Shown piece after piece: positions 8,166 to 15,897 of a stretch of 64,000 nucleotides of DNA. The notes below the pieces were generated by a model, which did not search any database, was not told where the DNA came from, and saw nothing but the letters and a program-made list of their open reading frames with translations. Origin of the DNA: Clostridium merdae (lineage in GTDB: Bacteria; Bacillota; Clostridia; Oscillospirales; Acutalibacteraceae); assembly GCF_900176635.1 (NCBI RefSeq), contig NZ_FXLN01000004.1, positions 1,508,231 to 1,572,230 on the forward strand, given 5' to 3'. The stretch's first letter is position 1; each line of letters starts with the position of its first letter. The position numbers and the translations under genes were made by a program.

Positions 8166-8972
8166 TTATTTTGCAGTTAGCTCATCGAGCGTACCAAAGG
8201 TATACCCTTGATTTTTCCACTCAGTGATAAGCTGGTCAAGAATTTCAGCATTTGTCTTAGAAGTACTATGTAGTAGAATCACTGCTCCGGGATGAATCCG
8301 TGAGGTCAGCTTTTTCATTGCATCCGCATGGCTTGGCTGCTTATCTACATACCAATCTACATAGGCAAGGCTCCAGAATATAGTTTTGTAGCCTAAGTCG
8401 TTTGCCATTTGCAAGTTTTCTTTGCTATATTTGCCTTGCGGGGGTCGGTAATACTTCTTCATAGGTTGACCCGTTGCTGTTTGATAAGCATTCTCCAGTG
8501 AATTGATTTCTTTTTCAAACGAGGCTTTATCCTGTATCTTTGCCATGTCTGGGTGGTGGAAGGTATGGTTGCCTACCGTGTGCCCTTCTGCCACCATACG
8601 CTTTACCAGATCGGGGCTGGTATCAATATAATGGCCAACTACAAAAAATCCAGCCTTAACATCTTGTTTTTTGAGCGTATCTAATATAGAAGCCGTATAC
8701 CCATTTTCGTACCCACAATCAAAGGTAAGGTAAACTTTTTTATCGTTGGTATCGCCAATATAATATGCATTGTAAGGCTTTAATTCATCTTGGCTGGCAT
8801 CTACCACTGGCGTATTGCCCTGCGGCCCCTGAAAGCTGAGCCCCCAGCTTACGGCTCCACCAGTCGCAACCGCCGTACCCGCGGTAAAACGGTAAGCAAT
8901 TGGTCCACCAATTAACAGCAAACAGCACGCTAATATTGCAACCACATGCCTCTTTTTTAAAATGATAAACAA
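8166..8972 (-). CDS. pdaA: PdaA-type polysaccharide (peptidoglycan N-acetylmuramic acid) deacetylase
   Basis: Carbohydrate esterase family 4 protein with an N-terminal membrane anchor (KRHVVAILACCLLLIGG). The NodB domain has motif 1 YLTFDCGYENGYT (PdaA family TFDNGYENGYT), the metal histidines in VGNHTFHHPD, then YRPPQGKYS, FWSLAYVDW and PGAVILLHS. PdaA removes acetyl groups from muramic acid so that the spore-cortex delta-lactam can form; relatives deacetylate cell wall against lysozyme. I place the start at a TTG (8970-8972) with GAAGGAG eight bases upstream; longer ATG starts lack a ribosome site. Divergent from the sigma/anti-sigma pair, which suggests envelope stress control as an alternative to a sporulation role. 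Confidence 0.88.
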   Translation of the reverse strand: MFIILKKRHVVAILACCLLLIGGPIAYRFTAGTAVATGGAVSWGLSFQGPQGNTPVVDASQDELKPYNAYYIGDTNDKKVYLTFDCGYENGYTASILDTLKKQDVKAGFFVVGHYIDTSPDLVKRMVAEGHTVGNHTFHHPDMAKIQDKASFEKEINSLENAYQTATGQPMKKYYRPPQGKYSKENLQMANDLGYKTIFWSLAYVDWYVDKQPSHADAMKKLTSRIHPGAVILLHSTSKTNAEILDQLITEWKNQGYTFGTLDELTAK

Positions 8973-9161
8973 TTTTCTCACTCCTTCTGCATTAATAAAA
9001 CCGCGGTAAGCTCGGCAATACAAATTTAAGAGCATAAAACAAACGCCGAATTTTCGGCTGATTATTCCTTTTATCAATTTATGCGAAGGCAAACCTCTTT
9101 ATGATGATTCTCGGGGCAAAATAGGAAGTAAGATATTTTTCAAATATATTTTCTTATTATC

Positions 9162-9190
9162 AAAACTTTTTGTATGCGCTAAAACGTCTA
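9162..9190 (+). promoter_or_regulatory. Candidate ECF-type autoregulatory promoter
   Basis: AAAAC (9162-9166) and CGTCTA (9185-9190) resemble the AAC / CGTC elements of Bacillus-type ECF sigma promoters, upstream of the sigma gene. The 18-base gap is about two bases longer than usual, so this is tentative. Confidence 0.45.
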
Positions 9191-9246
9191 TTATATGTAA
9201 GACAACTGATGGCGCCATCAGATACGGGAAGGAGCATTTCGTACGA

Positions 9247-9741
9247 ATGGGTGACAGCAACATACAAGAACTAATTGAGCAATACGTTTTAGCAAACCAA
9301 AACCAAATTTACCGGCTGGCTTACAGCTACGTGCATAATAAAGACGACGCTCTCGACATTGTGCAGGAATCGATTTATAAAGCGATGACCGGTAAGCAAT
9401 CGCTGAACAAAGCCGACGCCGTGCGCCCTTGGTTCTACCGAATTGTAGTAAATACATCCCTTGATTTTCTTCGCCGAAAAAAACGAGAGGCGGAACCAGA
9501 GGAAGACATTATGCTGCACGCGAACTGCACAGCCACTGACGACCAATATGAAAACATAGACCTAAAGCAGGCTCTAAGTCGCCTGCCAAGTGCTTACCGC
9601 AGCATTGTTGTACTGCGCTTTTTTGAAGATTTAACCCTAGAAGAGATTGCTACCATTTTAAATGAAAATTTGAGCACGGTGAAAACACGTCTCTACAAAT
9701 CATTAAAGTTGCTGCGCGTGGAAATGAGTGAAACAGAGTAA
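9247..9741 (+). CDS. ECF-family RNA polymerase sigma factor
   Basis: 164 residues, the size of an ECF sigma factor. Region 2 covers IYRLAYSYVHNKDDALDIVQES (DNA -10 recognition helix after DALDIVQ), ending around RPWFYRIVVNTSLDFLR; region 4 is ALSRLPSAYRSIVVLRFFEDL, then LTLEEIATILNENLSTVKTRLYK, a helix-turn-helix for -35 recognition. The arrangement with a following membrane anti-sigma of the RsiV type suggests a SigV-like factor responding to envelope stress such as lysozyme. The stop is 14 bp before the anti-sigma start, so the pair is co-transcribed. Confidence 0.93.
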   Translation: MGDSNIQELIEQYVLANQNQIYRLAYSYVHNKDDALDIVQESIYKAMTGKQSLNKADAVRPWFYRIVVNTSLDFLRRKKREAEPEEDIMLHANCTATDDQYENIDLKQALSRLPSAYRSIVVLRFFEDLTLEEIATILNENLSTVKTRLYKSLKLLRVEMSETE

Positions 9742-9755
9742 AGGAGGTATCCCTT

Positions 9756-10661
9756 ATGAATCAACGAGATTTGGATCAGCTTAAACAGCAATACCAAGAG
9801 ACTCCCATTCCAGATGAACTGGATTTTATTGTTCGAAAAACCTTGCTGGAGAGTGGAAGAAGTACCATGCAAAACAAACATAGCCACAAAGGCATTCGAA
9901 TTGCCGCAGCCTCTGTTGCTGCAGCGTTTACCATCATAGCGACTGGCGCAAACATTAGCCCTGTATTTGCTGCTACCATGGGAAATGTACCAGTTGTAGG
10001 TAGCCTAGTAAAAGTGCTTACCTTCCGTGAGTATACGATGGACGACGGCACTTACCATGCCAATATAAAAACACCGGCCGTGGAGGGCCTGCAAAGCAAC
10101 CCGACTCTGCAAAACAGCCTGAACCAAAAGTATATGGAAGAGAACAAAAAACTATATGAAGAATTTGAAGCGGAGGTTGGCGAGCTCAAGAAAAATGGTG
10201 GAGGCTACCTTGGAATCGACAGCGGCTATGAAATAAAATGTGACGACAGCACCATTCTTTCGCTCGGCCGCTATGTGGTCAACACGGTTGGCTCCTCTTC
10301 TACCACAATGAAATACGATACTGTGGACAAAACAAATCAAGTGCTTATTACGTTACCAAGCTTGTTCCAAAACGATAAGTATGTCGAGGTCATCAGCAAG
10401 AATATTCGCCAGCAGATGCTTGACCAAAACAAGGCGGACCCCGATAAAATATATTGGGTAAAAGGTGTGAGTGATGAAGATGGTACCGTGCTGTTCCAGA
10501 ACATTTCAGCAGAACAGAATTTTTATATTAACAAAGACCACCAGCTCGTAATCTCTTTTGATAAGTATGAAGTAGCGCCCGGTTATATGGGTGTTGTGGA
10601 TTTTGTGATACCTACTGATGTAATCAGTGGCTTATTAGTAGGCAACGATTACATTCGTTAA
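9756..10661 (+). CDS. RsiV-like membrane anti-sigma factor (DUF3298 domain)
   Basis: 301 residues. Cytoplasmic N-terminus of about 48 residues (sigma-binding part), one transmembrane segment (IAAASVAAAFTIIATGANI), then an extracellular part ending in a DUF3298-type domain (ISAEQNFYINKDHQLVISF, then PGYMGVVDFVIP). This is the architecture of Bacillus subtilis RsiV, which binds lysozyme directly and is then cleaved to release SigV. Whether lysozyme is the ligand here is inference. ATG at 9756 has AAAGGAGG upstream. A strong terminator follows at 10677-10720, so the operon has two genes. Confidence 0.85.
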   Translation: MNQRDLDQLKQQYQETPIPDELDFIVRKTLLESGRSTMQNKHSHKGIRIAAASVAAAFTIIATGANISPVFAATMGNVPVVGSLVKVLTFREYTMDDGTYHANIKTPAVEGLQSNPTLQNSLNQKYMEENKKLYEEFEAEVGELKKNGGGYLGIDSGYEIKCDDSTILSLGRYVVNTVGSSSTTMKYDTVDKTNQVLITLPSLFQNDKYVEVISKNIRQQMLDQNKADPDKIYWVKGVSDEDGTVLFQNISAEQNFYINKDHQLVISFDKYEVAPGYMGVVDFVIPTDVISGLLVGNDYIR

Positions 10662-10676
10662 TATAGAATAAGAAAA

Positions 10677-10720
10677 GAACAGACTCGCGGAAAGCCCACC
10701 CGCGAGTCTGTTCTATTTTT
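10677..10720 (+). terminator. Terminator of sigma/anti-sigma operon
   Basis: 14-bp stem GAACAGACTCGCGG with its complement around a short loop, then ATTTTT. Also suited to stop the convergent small regulator gene. Confidence 0.92.
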
Positions 10721-10771
10721 AAGATATCAATGAAGTTACACTGCCATATGGGCAATAAGCTTTTCCCTGTT

Positions 10772-11017
10772 TTAGTCCAGTAAATCCTGATAGTTTACAC
10801 CCAATACTTTGGCAATTACCTTAAGCTCAATGTCCGTTACAAAGCGTTCTCCGCTTTCAATACGCTGAACGGCATTCTTGTCAATATCTAACCCGGCAAT
10901 TTGAAGCATGTCTGAAAATTGCTTTTGAGAAGCTTTTTCTGGCAGTTGTTCCCGGAATTTCTTCATTTGCTTTCCACATATATTATTGCTTCCATCCGGA
11001 GCTTTATTTTTATACAT
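10772..11017 (-). CDS. Small XRE-family helix-turn-helix regulator
   Basis: 81 residues starting MYKNKAPDGSNNICGKQMKK. The Cro/C1-type HTH is recognisable: SQKQFSDMLQIAGLDIDKNAVQRIESGERFVTDIELKVIA, with the conserved glutamine after SQK and RIESGER at the end of helix four; the family-typical ending is VLGVNYQDLL. Similar short regulators are common, single-gene and uncharacterised in Clostridia. The upstream in-frame ATG (11033-11035) is less likely. No toxin partner is adjacent. Confidence 0.82.
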   Translation of the reverse strand: MYKNKAPDGSNNICGKQMKKFREQLPEKASQKQFSDMLQIAGLDIDKNAVQRIESGERFVTDIELKVIAKVLGVNYQDLLD

Positions 11018-11111
11018 TCTTTCACACCCATCCACAGCGCTTACGAATTAAGTCAATCTTAATATTGCTAATATAAAACAAAATCTTCCATTCGTAAATA
11101 CACACACAAAT

Positions 11112-11152
11112 AAAAAGGTGTACCCAAAGTTAAAACTTGGGTACACCTTTTT
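11112..11152. terminator. Terminator behind HPr-like gene
   Basis: Long stem AAAAAGGTGTACCCAAGTT-type arms (one extra base in the left arm) flanked by A and T runs on both sides; terminates the HPr-like gene on the minus strand. Confidence 0.88.
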
Positions 11153-11231
11153 ATTCTTTAAATTTTCTGCCGTTCTTTAACTATAAATACTGCTCACAGT
11201 GATTTCTTTCTTAAAATCAGCAAAATACAGC

Positions 11232-11462
11232 TTATTTTAAGGTTTCGCCAATCCCTTGAATCATATCAAAAAATTCCTTGGACTCACTCACGACCAAAAC
11301 CGGCTCTTTAAAATTAAGAGCATAAATTCCAATATAGCTTTTTGCATCCACAATAATGCTGCCATCAACAGAATGCAGGCCTACGTCGCAAGAACACTTG
11401 GTTGCAAAATACTGGAGCCTCTGCAATTCCTCAATGGTGTGGAATCTTTTCTTTTCAATCAT
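11232..11462 (-). CDS. HPr-like protein lacking the phosphocarrier histidine
   Basis: 76 residues that align with HPr/Crh from helix one onward: QYFATKCSCDVGLHSVDG, then IIVDAKSYIGIYALNF, matching the HPr pattern VQTASKxxxDVxL...NLKSIMGVMSL. The segment that should hold His15-x-Arg-Pro is FHTIEELQ: no HxRP motif, so it cannot act as an ordinary PTS phosphocarrier. Serine 42 aligns with the regulatory Ser46 of HPr (one residue insertion before it). Crh of Bacillus shows the same loss of His15 with retention of Ser46 and works only in catabolite regulation; a comparable role is inference. Start ATG follows AGAGGTG. Single gene. Confidence 0.75.
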   Translation of the reverse strand: MIEKKRFHTIEELQRLQYFATKCSCDVGLHSVDGSIIVDAKSYIGIYALNFKEPVLVVSESKEFFDMIQGIGETLK

Positions 11463-11588
11463 GGTATTTCACCTCTTTTTTTATTCTAGAAGAGACTGAT
11501 ACCCCCTATCCAAAATTAGAATAAGGGGTAATCGATAGTTTTCATTTTTTCACTGCATTGATGACAACAGCCAGAACAACGTTACGTT

Positions 11589-12476
11589 TTACTGGTGAAT
11601 CGCATCCTGATAGAACTCAAATGCCTGTTTGTCGGTAAAGCCATGGTGCACAATCTTTCCAATTGCCTCCGCCATAGCGGCGGGGTACTCACTCTGGAAG
11701 ATGTTACGGCCCATATCTAAGCCGCGCGCACCCTCGCTGATGGAGCGATACGCCAGCGTAAGCGCTTCATCCTCCGGCAGCTTCTTACCACCTGCTACAA
11801 CAATCGGCACTGGGCAAGCAGACACAATCTCTTCAAAGTTCTCGCAGTAGTAGGTCTTAATAATATTGGCACCCAGCTCTGCTAACAGGCGGGTGGCGAG
11901 CTTAAAGAAACGGTCGGTACGCTCCATCTGCTTGCCTACTGCTACCACACCCATGGTCGGGATGCCATAGCGCAAACCAGCATTAATGCTGCGGGACAAA
12001 TTGTCTAAGCTAGAAAGCTGACCGTCTGCTCCCACAAAGGTTTGCACCGCCATGCAGTCCGCATTCATGCGAATGGAATCCTCAATATCTACCGCAATCA
12101 CTTCATGAGAAAGGTCATCGTTTAACATGGAGGAACCGGAAGTGGTACGCAGGGCAATTGCTTTTCGGCACTCCGGAGGGACACAGGTGCGAAGCGCACC
12201 GCGTGTGCCCATTAGAACGTCTATATGCGGTAAAAGCTCTGGAATCAGTAAATCCAAACGTTCCAGTCCTGCGGTGGAGCCCATGAAATAGCCATGGTCA
12301 AAGGCGAACATCACCGTGTTGCCGCTTTTGGGGTCGAAAATATTAGCTAAGTGCTTTTTCATTCCCCAATCTAAATTGTTTGAGCCTTTCACATGAAAAC
12401 CACCCTGATTCGCGAAAGGAACCTCCACATGATAATCTTTTGCAACTTTGTTGCCGTCTTTGTCAGCCATAATCAT
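11589..12476 (-). CDS. lsrF: 3-hydroxy-5-phosphonooxypentane-2,4-dione thiolase LsrF
   Basis: Last step of AI-2 breakdown: LsrF splits the rearranged phospho-AI-2 with CoA to give acetyl-CoA and dihydroxyacetone phosphate. 295 residues of class I aldolase fold; N-terminus MADKDGNKVAKDYHVEVPF and GSNNLDWGMKKHLANIFDP are typical LsrF, as is MFAFDHGYFMGSTAGLER; the Schiff-base lysine is in IIKTYYCENF, and the phosphate loop is VVAGGKK. Two starts (12476 and 12470) share one AAGGAG site. Distal gene of the lsrACDBF operon, 165 bp after lsrB. Confidence 0.94.
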   Translation of the reverse strand: MIMADKDGNKVAKDYHVEVPFANQGGFHVKGSNNLDWGMKKHLANIFDPKSGNTVMFAFDHGYFMGSTAGLERLDLLIPELLPHIDVLMGTRGALRTCVPPECRKAIALRTTSGSSMLNDDLSHEVIAVDIEDSIRMNADCMAVQTFVGADGQLSSLDNLSRSINAGLRYGIPTMGVVAVGKQMERTDRFFKLATRLLAELGANIIKTYYCENFEEIVSACPVPIVVAGGKKLPEDEALTLAYRSISEGARGLDMGRNIFQSEYPAAMAEAIGKIVHHGFTDKQAFEFYQDAIHQ

Positions 12477-12641
12477 TGATCTCCTTTATCCATAAAAAGT
12501 CCGTAACGTGCGAGTTTTCGCGTGTAGGCTGTGGCGCAATAGACTTGCCGTAAAACACCGGAAAGCAATCGCGCCGCGCCCGTATTTCAATTCTCGCCTC
12601 AGCTATCTTTCATTCATTTATTCCACTTGAAAACGAACAAA

Positions 12642-13772
12642 TTAGAAATTGTAATTGTCTACGTTGGCAGTTGTAAATACAACACGCTCTGGCAGCAATA
12701 CAACGCCGTTGTTGCTGTCGCCGGTTTTGGCGTTCGGTACTAAGCTGTCGTTTGCCTTTACTTCTACTTTACCAATGCTCGGAATATCGATGGTGTCGCC
12801 TACTTTAACGGTGTTACCCGCAGCTAGGTATGCGGCGAGATAGCAGCCCATTGCGCCCTGAATTCCGCAATCCCACAGGCCCCACTGCTCAATTACATTT
12901 GCTTTTGCATAGTCGCGAATGGAGTTCGGGGAAGCAAAACCAGTGATGGTAATCTTATCTTTGGTTAAGCCCTTGTTCTGCGCAGCCTTCAACTGTCCGG
13001 GAAGTGCCGTGGAGTCATTGCAGATAATCAGGTCAATGTCCTTTTGTGCTTCGAGGATGGAGGAACCGATGGAAACGGCTTTCTCTGCATCCTGCTCGGA
13101 GTAATAGTTGCTGGGAGCTACATTTTCCCAATTGGGGTAGTTTGCTTTAATGTATTCTTCACCAGCTACCTGCCAGGAGTTCTGGTCGGCAACGGTTGCC
13201 TGCGAATAGTGCCAGCAATATTTGATTTTATCTTTTTTAATATCTTTGCCTCTCTTGGTTAGAGAATCGGCGCCCATATCAACCAGCATTTTGCCGAGAA
13301 TATCTGGTGTTCCCTGAGAAACCATCAGCGAACGGGCATCCGAAGAAACGTCGGAGTCCCAAGTAGCTACGGTAATACCAGCATCCTTTGCTTTTTTCAG
13401 GACGGAATCCAAACCGGTCGCATCTACGGAAGAAATGCAGATGGCATCCGCTCCGCTGGAAATGGCGTTGTTCACAACCTGCACCTGATCCGCAACAGCG
13501 GCACTCGGGCTGCCCTGATAGTTAACGGTAAAGCCCCATTCTTTGGAATATTTTTGTGCACCGGCATTTGCAGATTCAAAGAACGCATTACCAGTCAATT
13601 TGGGGATAAATACTACTGTTTTGCCTGCCACACCTTTACCGGTTTCTCCACCGGCGGTCTGAGAAGCTGTTGTACCACTGGATGCAGCGGGTTTTTCGCT
13701 GTTGCCTGCGCAGCCTGTGAGCGGCAGCGAAGCCATGGTTGCCGCAAGGACAAATGCAAGTACCTTTTTCAT
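12642..13772 (-). CDS. lsrB: AI-2 ABC transporter substrate-binding lipoprotein LsrB
   Basis: 376 residues: lipoprotein signal (MKKVLAFVLAATMASLPLTGC, lipobox LTGC), Ser/Ala/Gly linker, then a sugar-binding periplasmic fold starting KTVVFIPKLTGNAFFESANAG, nearly the LsrB consensus. Pocket-region segments visible include SPSAAVADQVQVV, ATWDSDV and TGFASPNSIRDY, which resemble LsrB AI-2 contacts (aspartates and the ASP residues), so AI-2 is the likely ligand rather than ribose. Follows lsrD in the operon. Confidence 0.92.
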   Translation of the reverse strand: MKKVLAFVLAATMASLPLTGCAGNSEKPAASSGTTASQTAGGETGKGVAGKTVVFIPKLTGNAFFESANAGAQKYSKEWGFTVNYQGSPSAAVADQVQVVNNAISSGADAICISSVDATGLDSVLKKAKDAGITVATWDSDVSSDARSLMVSQGTPDILGKMLVDMGADSLTKRGKDIKKDKIKYCWHYSQATVADQNSWQVAGEEYIKANYPNWENVAPSNYYSEQDAEKAVSIGSSILEAQKDIDLIICNDSTALPGQLKAAQNKGLTKDKITITGFASPNSIRDYAKANVIEQWGLWDCGIQGAMGCYLAAYLAAGNTVKVGDTIDIPSIGKVEVKANDSLVPNAKTGDSNNGVVLLPERVVFTTANVDNYNF

Positions 13773-13840
13773 AGAAAAGAGCCTCCTAATTTTTTATTTG
13801 CATGGCGATTTTTTGCCAAAACGCGCATTATAAGGACCAC

Positions 13841-14875
13841 TCAACTCTTTAGCTCGGATGGCCGAGGAATTCTACCTGCCATGAACCGAATCACCTTGGG
13901 GTTAGAAGAAAGTGCACGACCCGTTATAACAATCAGCAGCAGTAACCCAACGGGAATATCGAGATACTGCATATTAATTTTAAAGCACAGCGGCAAACCA
14001 AACCGCAAAATACCAATGACCAATGCCGCCAATGCGGTACCAATTACACTACCCTTACCACCGGTGCTCAGCGTGCCACCCAAAACCACCGCCGTAATAA
14101 TTGGCAGGGTAAAAGTTACGCCAATATCACTCTTTGCCGTACCCAAATACGAGGTAAGTACAATACCAGCTATTGCCGCACTAATTGCCGAGAGAACATA
14201 GGTGCTTAAAATAATCAAACGGCTGTTGAGCCCGGAGTACTCGGCTGCTCTGGGATTAATCCCAATCAGAAATACTTTGCGCCCATATTTGGAGCGGTGC
14301 AGCAGCAAATAGGCAATCACCGTAAGACCTGCAAAAATGAGCACTTGGCTTGGGATTACCCCAAACAGCTTAAACGAAGCAATTAGAGTAAAGCCTTCCG
14401 GAAAGCCGCTAATGCCTTTGTAGCTTTGTGTCGCTGAAAGCTTTGAAATTAAAAGCGCGATTCCGCTGTACAAGAAGCTACCGCCAAGCGTTACCACCAT
14501 AGGCTGTACGCCACAGTAGGCAACAAAAAATCCAGAAACAGCACCGCACAGCGCGGCAACAAGAATCGCAAGCACACAGGCCACCCAAATATTTACGCCA
14601 AAATCCTGCCACGTAACGCCAACCACTATGGAGGTAAGGCCAACAATGGACGCCACCTGAATATCGATTCCACCTGTAATCATGACAAAGGTAACAAACA
14701 AAGAAATAATACAGATGGAAATAATGTCATTTACACTTCCCAATAGTACATTGGGATTTAAGAATTTGGGATTTTTTAGGCCAAAGATGACAAATTCTAA
14801 AATTAGAATCAACAGTAACACCGATTCCCAGCTTTTTACTTTTTGGCTGAATCGGTCAATCAAGCTTTGCTTCAT
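13841..14875 (-). CDS. lsrD: AI-2 ABC transporter permease LsrD
   Basis: 344-residue inner membrane protein of the ribose/AI-2 permease family with about ten hydrophobic segments. It contains MITGGIDIQVASIVGL, matching the permease family motif (x)GxIDLSVGSxxGL, and the ATPase-contact region VVLGGTLSTGGKGSVIGT. Its ATG overlaps the lsrC stop by four bases (translational coupling). Assignment to D rather than C comes from gene order A-C-D-B; the two are paralogues. Confidence 0.88.
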   Translation of the reverse strand: MKQSLIDRFSQKVKSWESVLLLILILEFVIFGLKNPKFLNPNVLLGSVNDIISICIISLFVTFVMITGGIDIQVASIVGLTSIVVGVTWQDFGVNIWVACVLAILVAALCGAVSGFFVAYCGVQPMVVTLGGSFLYSGIALLISKLSATQSYKGISGFPEGFTLIASFKLFGVIPSQVLIFAGLTVIAYLLLHRSKYGRKVFLIGINPRAAEYSGLNSRLIILSTYVLSAISAAIAGIVLTSYLGTAKSDIGVTFTLPIITAVVLGGTLSTGGKGSVIGTALAALVIGILRFGLPLCFKINMQYLDIPVGLLLLIVITGRALSSNPKVIRFMAGRIPRPSELKS

Positions 14876-15897
14876 GACGCAGCCCTCCTCTCACCGGGTT
14901 CCTCATTCAGCGGGCCGGAACGAGACGCCAGCCGCGCATGGCGGGTTTTTACCGCTGCACGGTTCTGCGCAACTGCGTCAACTACCACGATTACGATTAA
15001 TAAAATACCGGTAATGGTATTGTCGTAATCGGATGAGAAACCGAGGAACACCAATATGCGGCTGATGGAAGACATAATAACCGCACCAATGGAAGCTCCA
15101 ATTAAGCTACCCAGACCGCCCGAAAGGCTAACGCCACCCAAAACACAGGCCGCAATTGCTTTCATTTCGTAGCCATTGCCCGCTGTGGGAGTAATAAAGC
15201 CGATGCGCGAGGAATACAGAATACCGGCAATGGAAGCAAATAAGCCACACAGTACATACGCCATAATCTTTGTTTGCATGGTTGGAATACCCACCATGGT
15301 TGCACCAGCGGGGTTATCGCCAACGGTAATAAAATATTTACCACGCCGTGTTTTGGTAAGCACCAAGTGTGCTGCAATTACTACCACTAATACGACCGCA
15401 TAAAACGTAGTAAGCTCGCCAATGAGCTTAACATTCGCCATTTTGGTAAAGCCTGCCGGCAGGTTTTCTACCCAAGCGCCGCCAGTATACACGTAAACTA
15501 GGCCGCGCACCAAACCATTTGTACCAAGGGTAAAGATGAGAGAGGGTATCCCCAGCTTTGCAATGCCAAAGCCGTTAAACAAGCCCACCAAACACCCCAC
15601 TAATACCGATGCCAGCACGGCAACCACCGCACTGCCGCCATCACGAAGAATGGTGGAGGCAACAGCCGCAGAAAGCCCCAACGTGGCACCAATGGAAACA
15701 TCGATTTCACCCGTTAAAATTACATATGCAATGCCAACTGCCAGTAGAGTGAAGACCACACTGTCGTTAAAACAGTTAAATAAGCTTGTGGGAGATAAAA
15801 AATCGCTATTTACAAGTCCCACCAAACCAAACAATAAAATTAAGAAAAACAAACTGCTGATTTCTCGAACCTTACCAATTCTTTTTAGCAGTGTCAT
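14872..15897 (-). CDS. lsrC: AI-2 ABC transporter permease LsrC
   Basis: 341 residues, paralogue of LsrD. Family motif ILTGEIDVSIGATLGLSAA in the second to third segment; ATPase-contact loop VLGGVSLSGGLGSLIGAS. C-terminal extension after the last membrane segment is basic (AVKTRHARLASRSG) and cytoplasmic. It overlaps lsrA and lsrD by four bases on each side, so the three are one translational unit. Confidence 0.88.
   Translation of the reverse strand: MTLLKRIGKVREISSLFFLILLFGLVGLVNSDFLSPTSLFNCFNDSVVFTLLAVGIAYVILTGEIDVSIGATLGLSAAVASTILRDGGSAVVAVLASVLVGCLVGLFNGFGIAKLGIPSLIFTLGTNGLVRGLVYVYTGGAWVENLPAGFTKMANVKLIGELTTFYAVVLVVVIAAHLVLTKTRRGKYFITVGDNPAGATMVGIPTMQTKIMAYVLCGLFASIAGILYSSRIGFITPTAGNGYEMKAIAACVLGGVSLSGGLGSLIGASIGAVIMSSISRILVFLGFSSDYDNTITGILLIVIVVVDAVAQNRAAVKTRHARLASRSGPLNEEPGERRAAS

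Noticed and set aside
10772..11462. Toxin-antitoxin pair formed by the XRE regulator and the neighbouring small gene
   Set aside because: The neighbour is an HPr-like protein with its own terminator between them; no toxin fold is seen.
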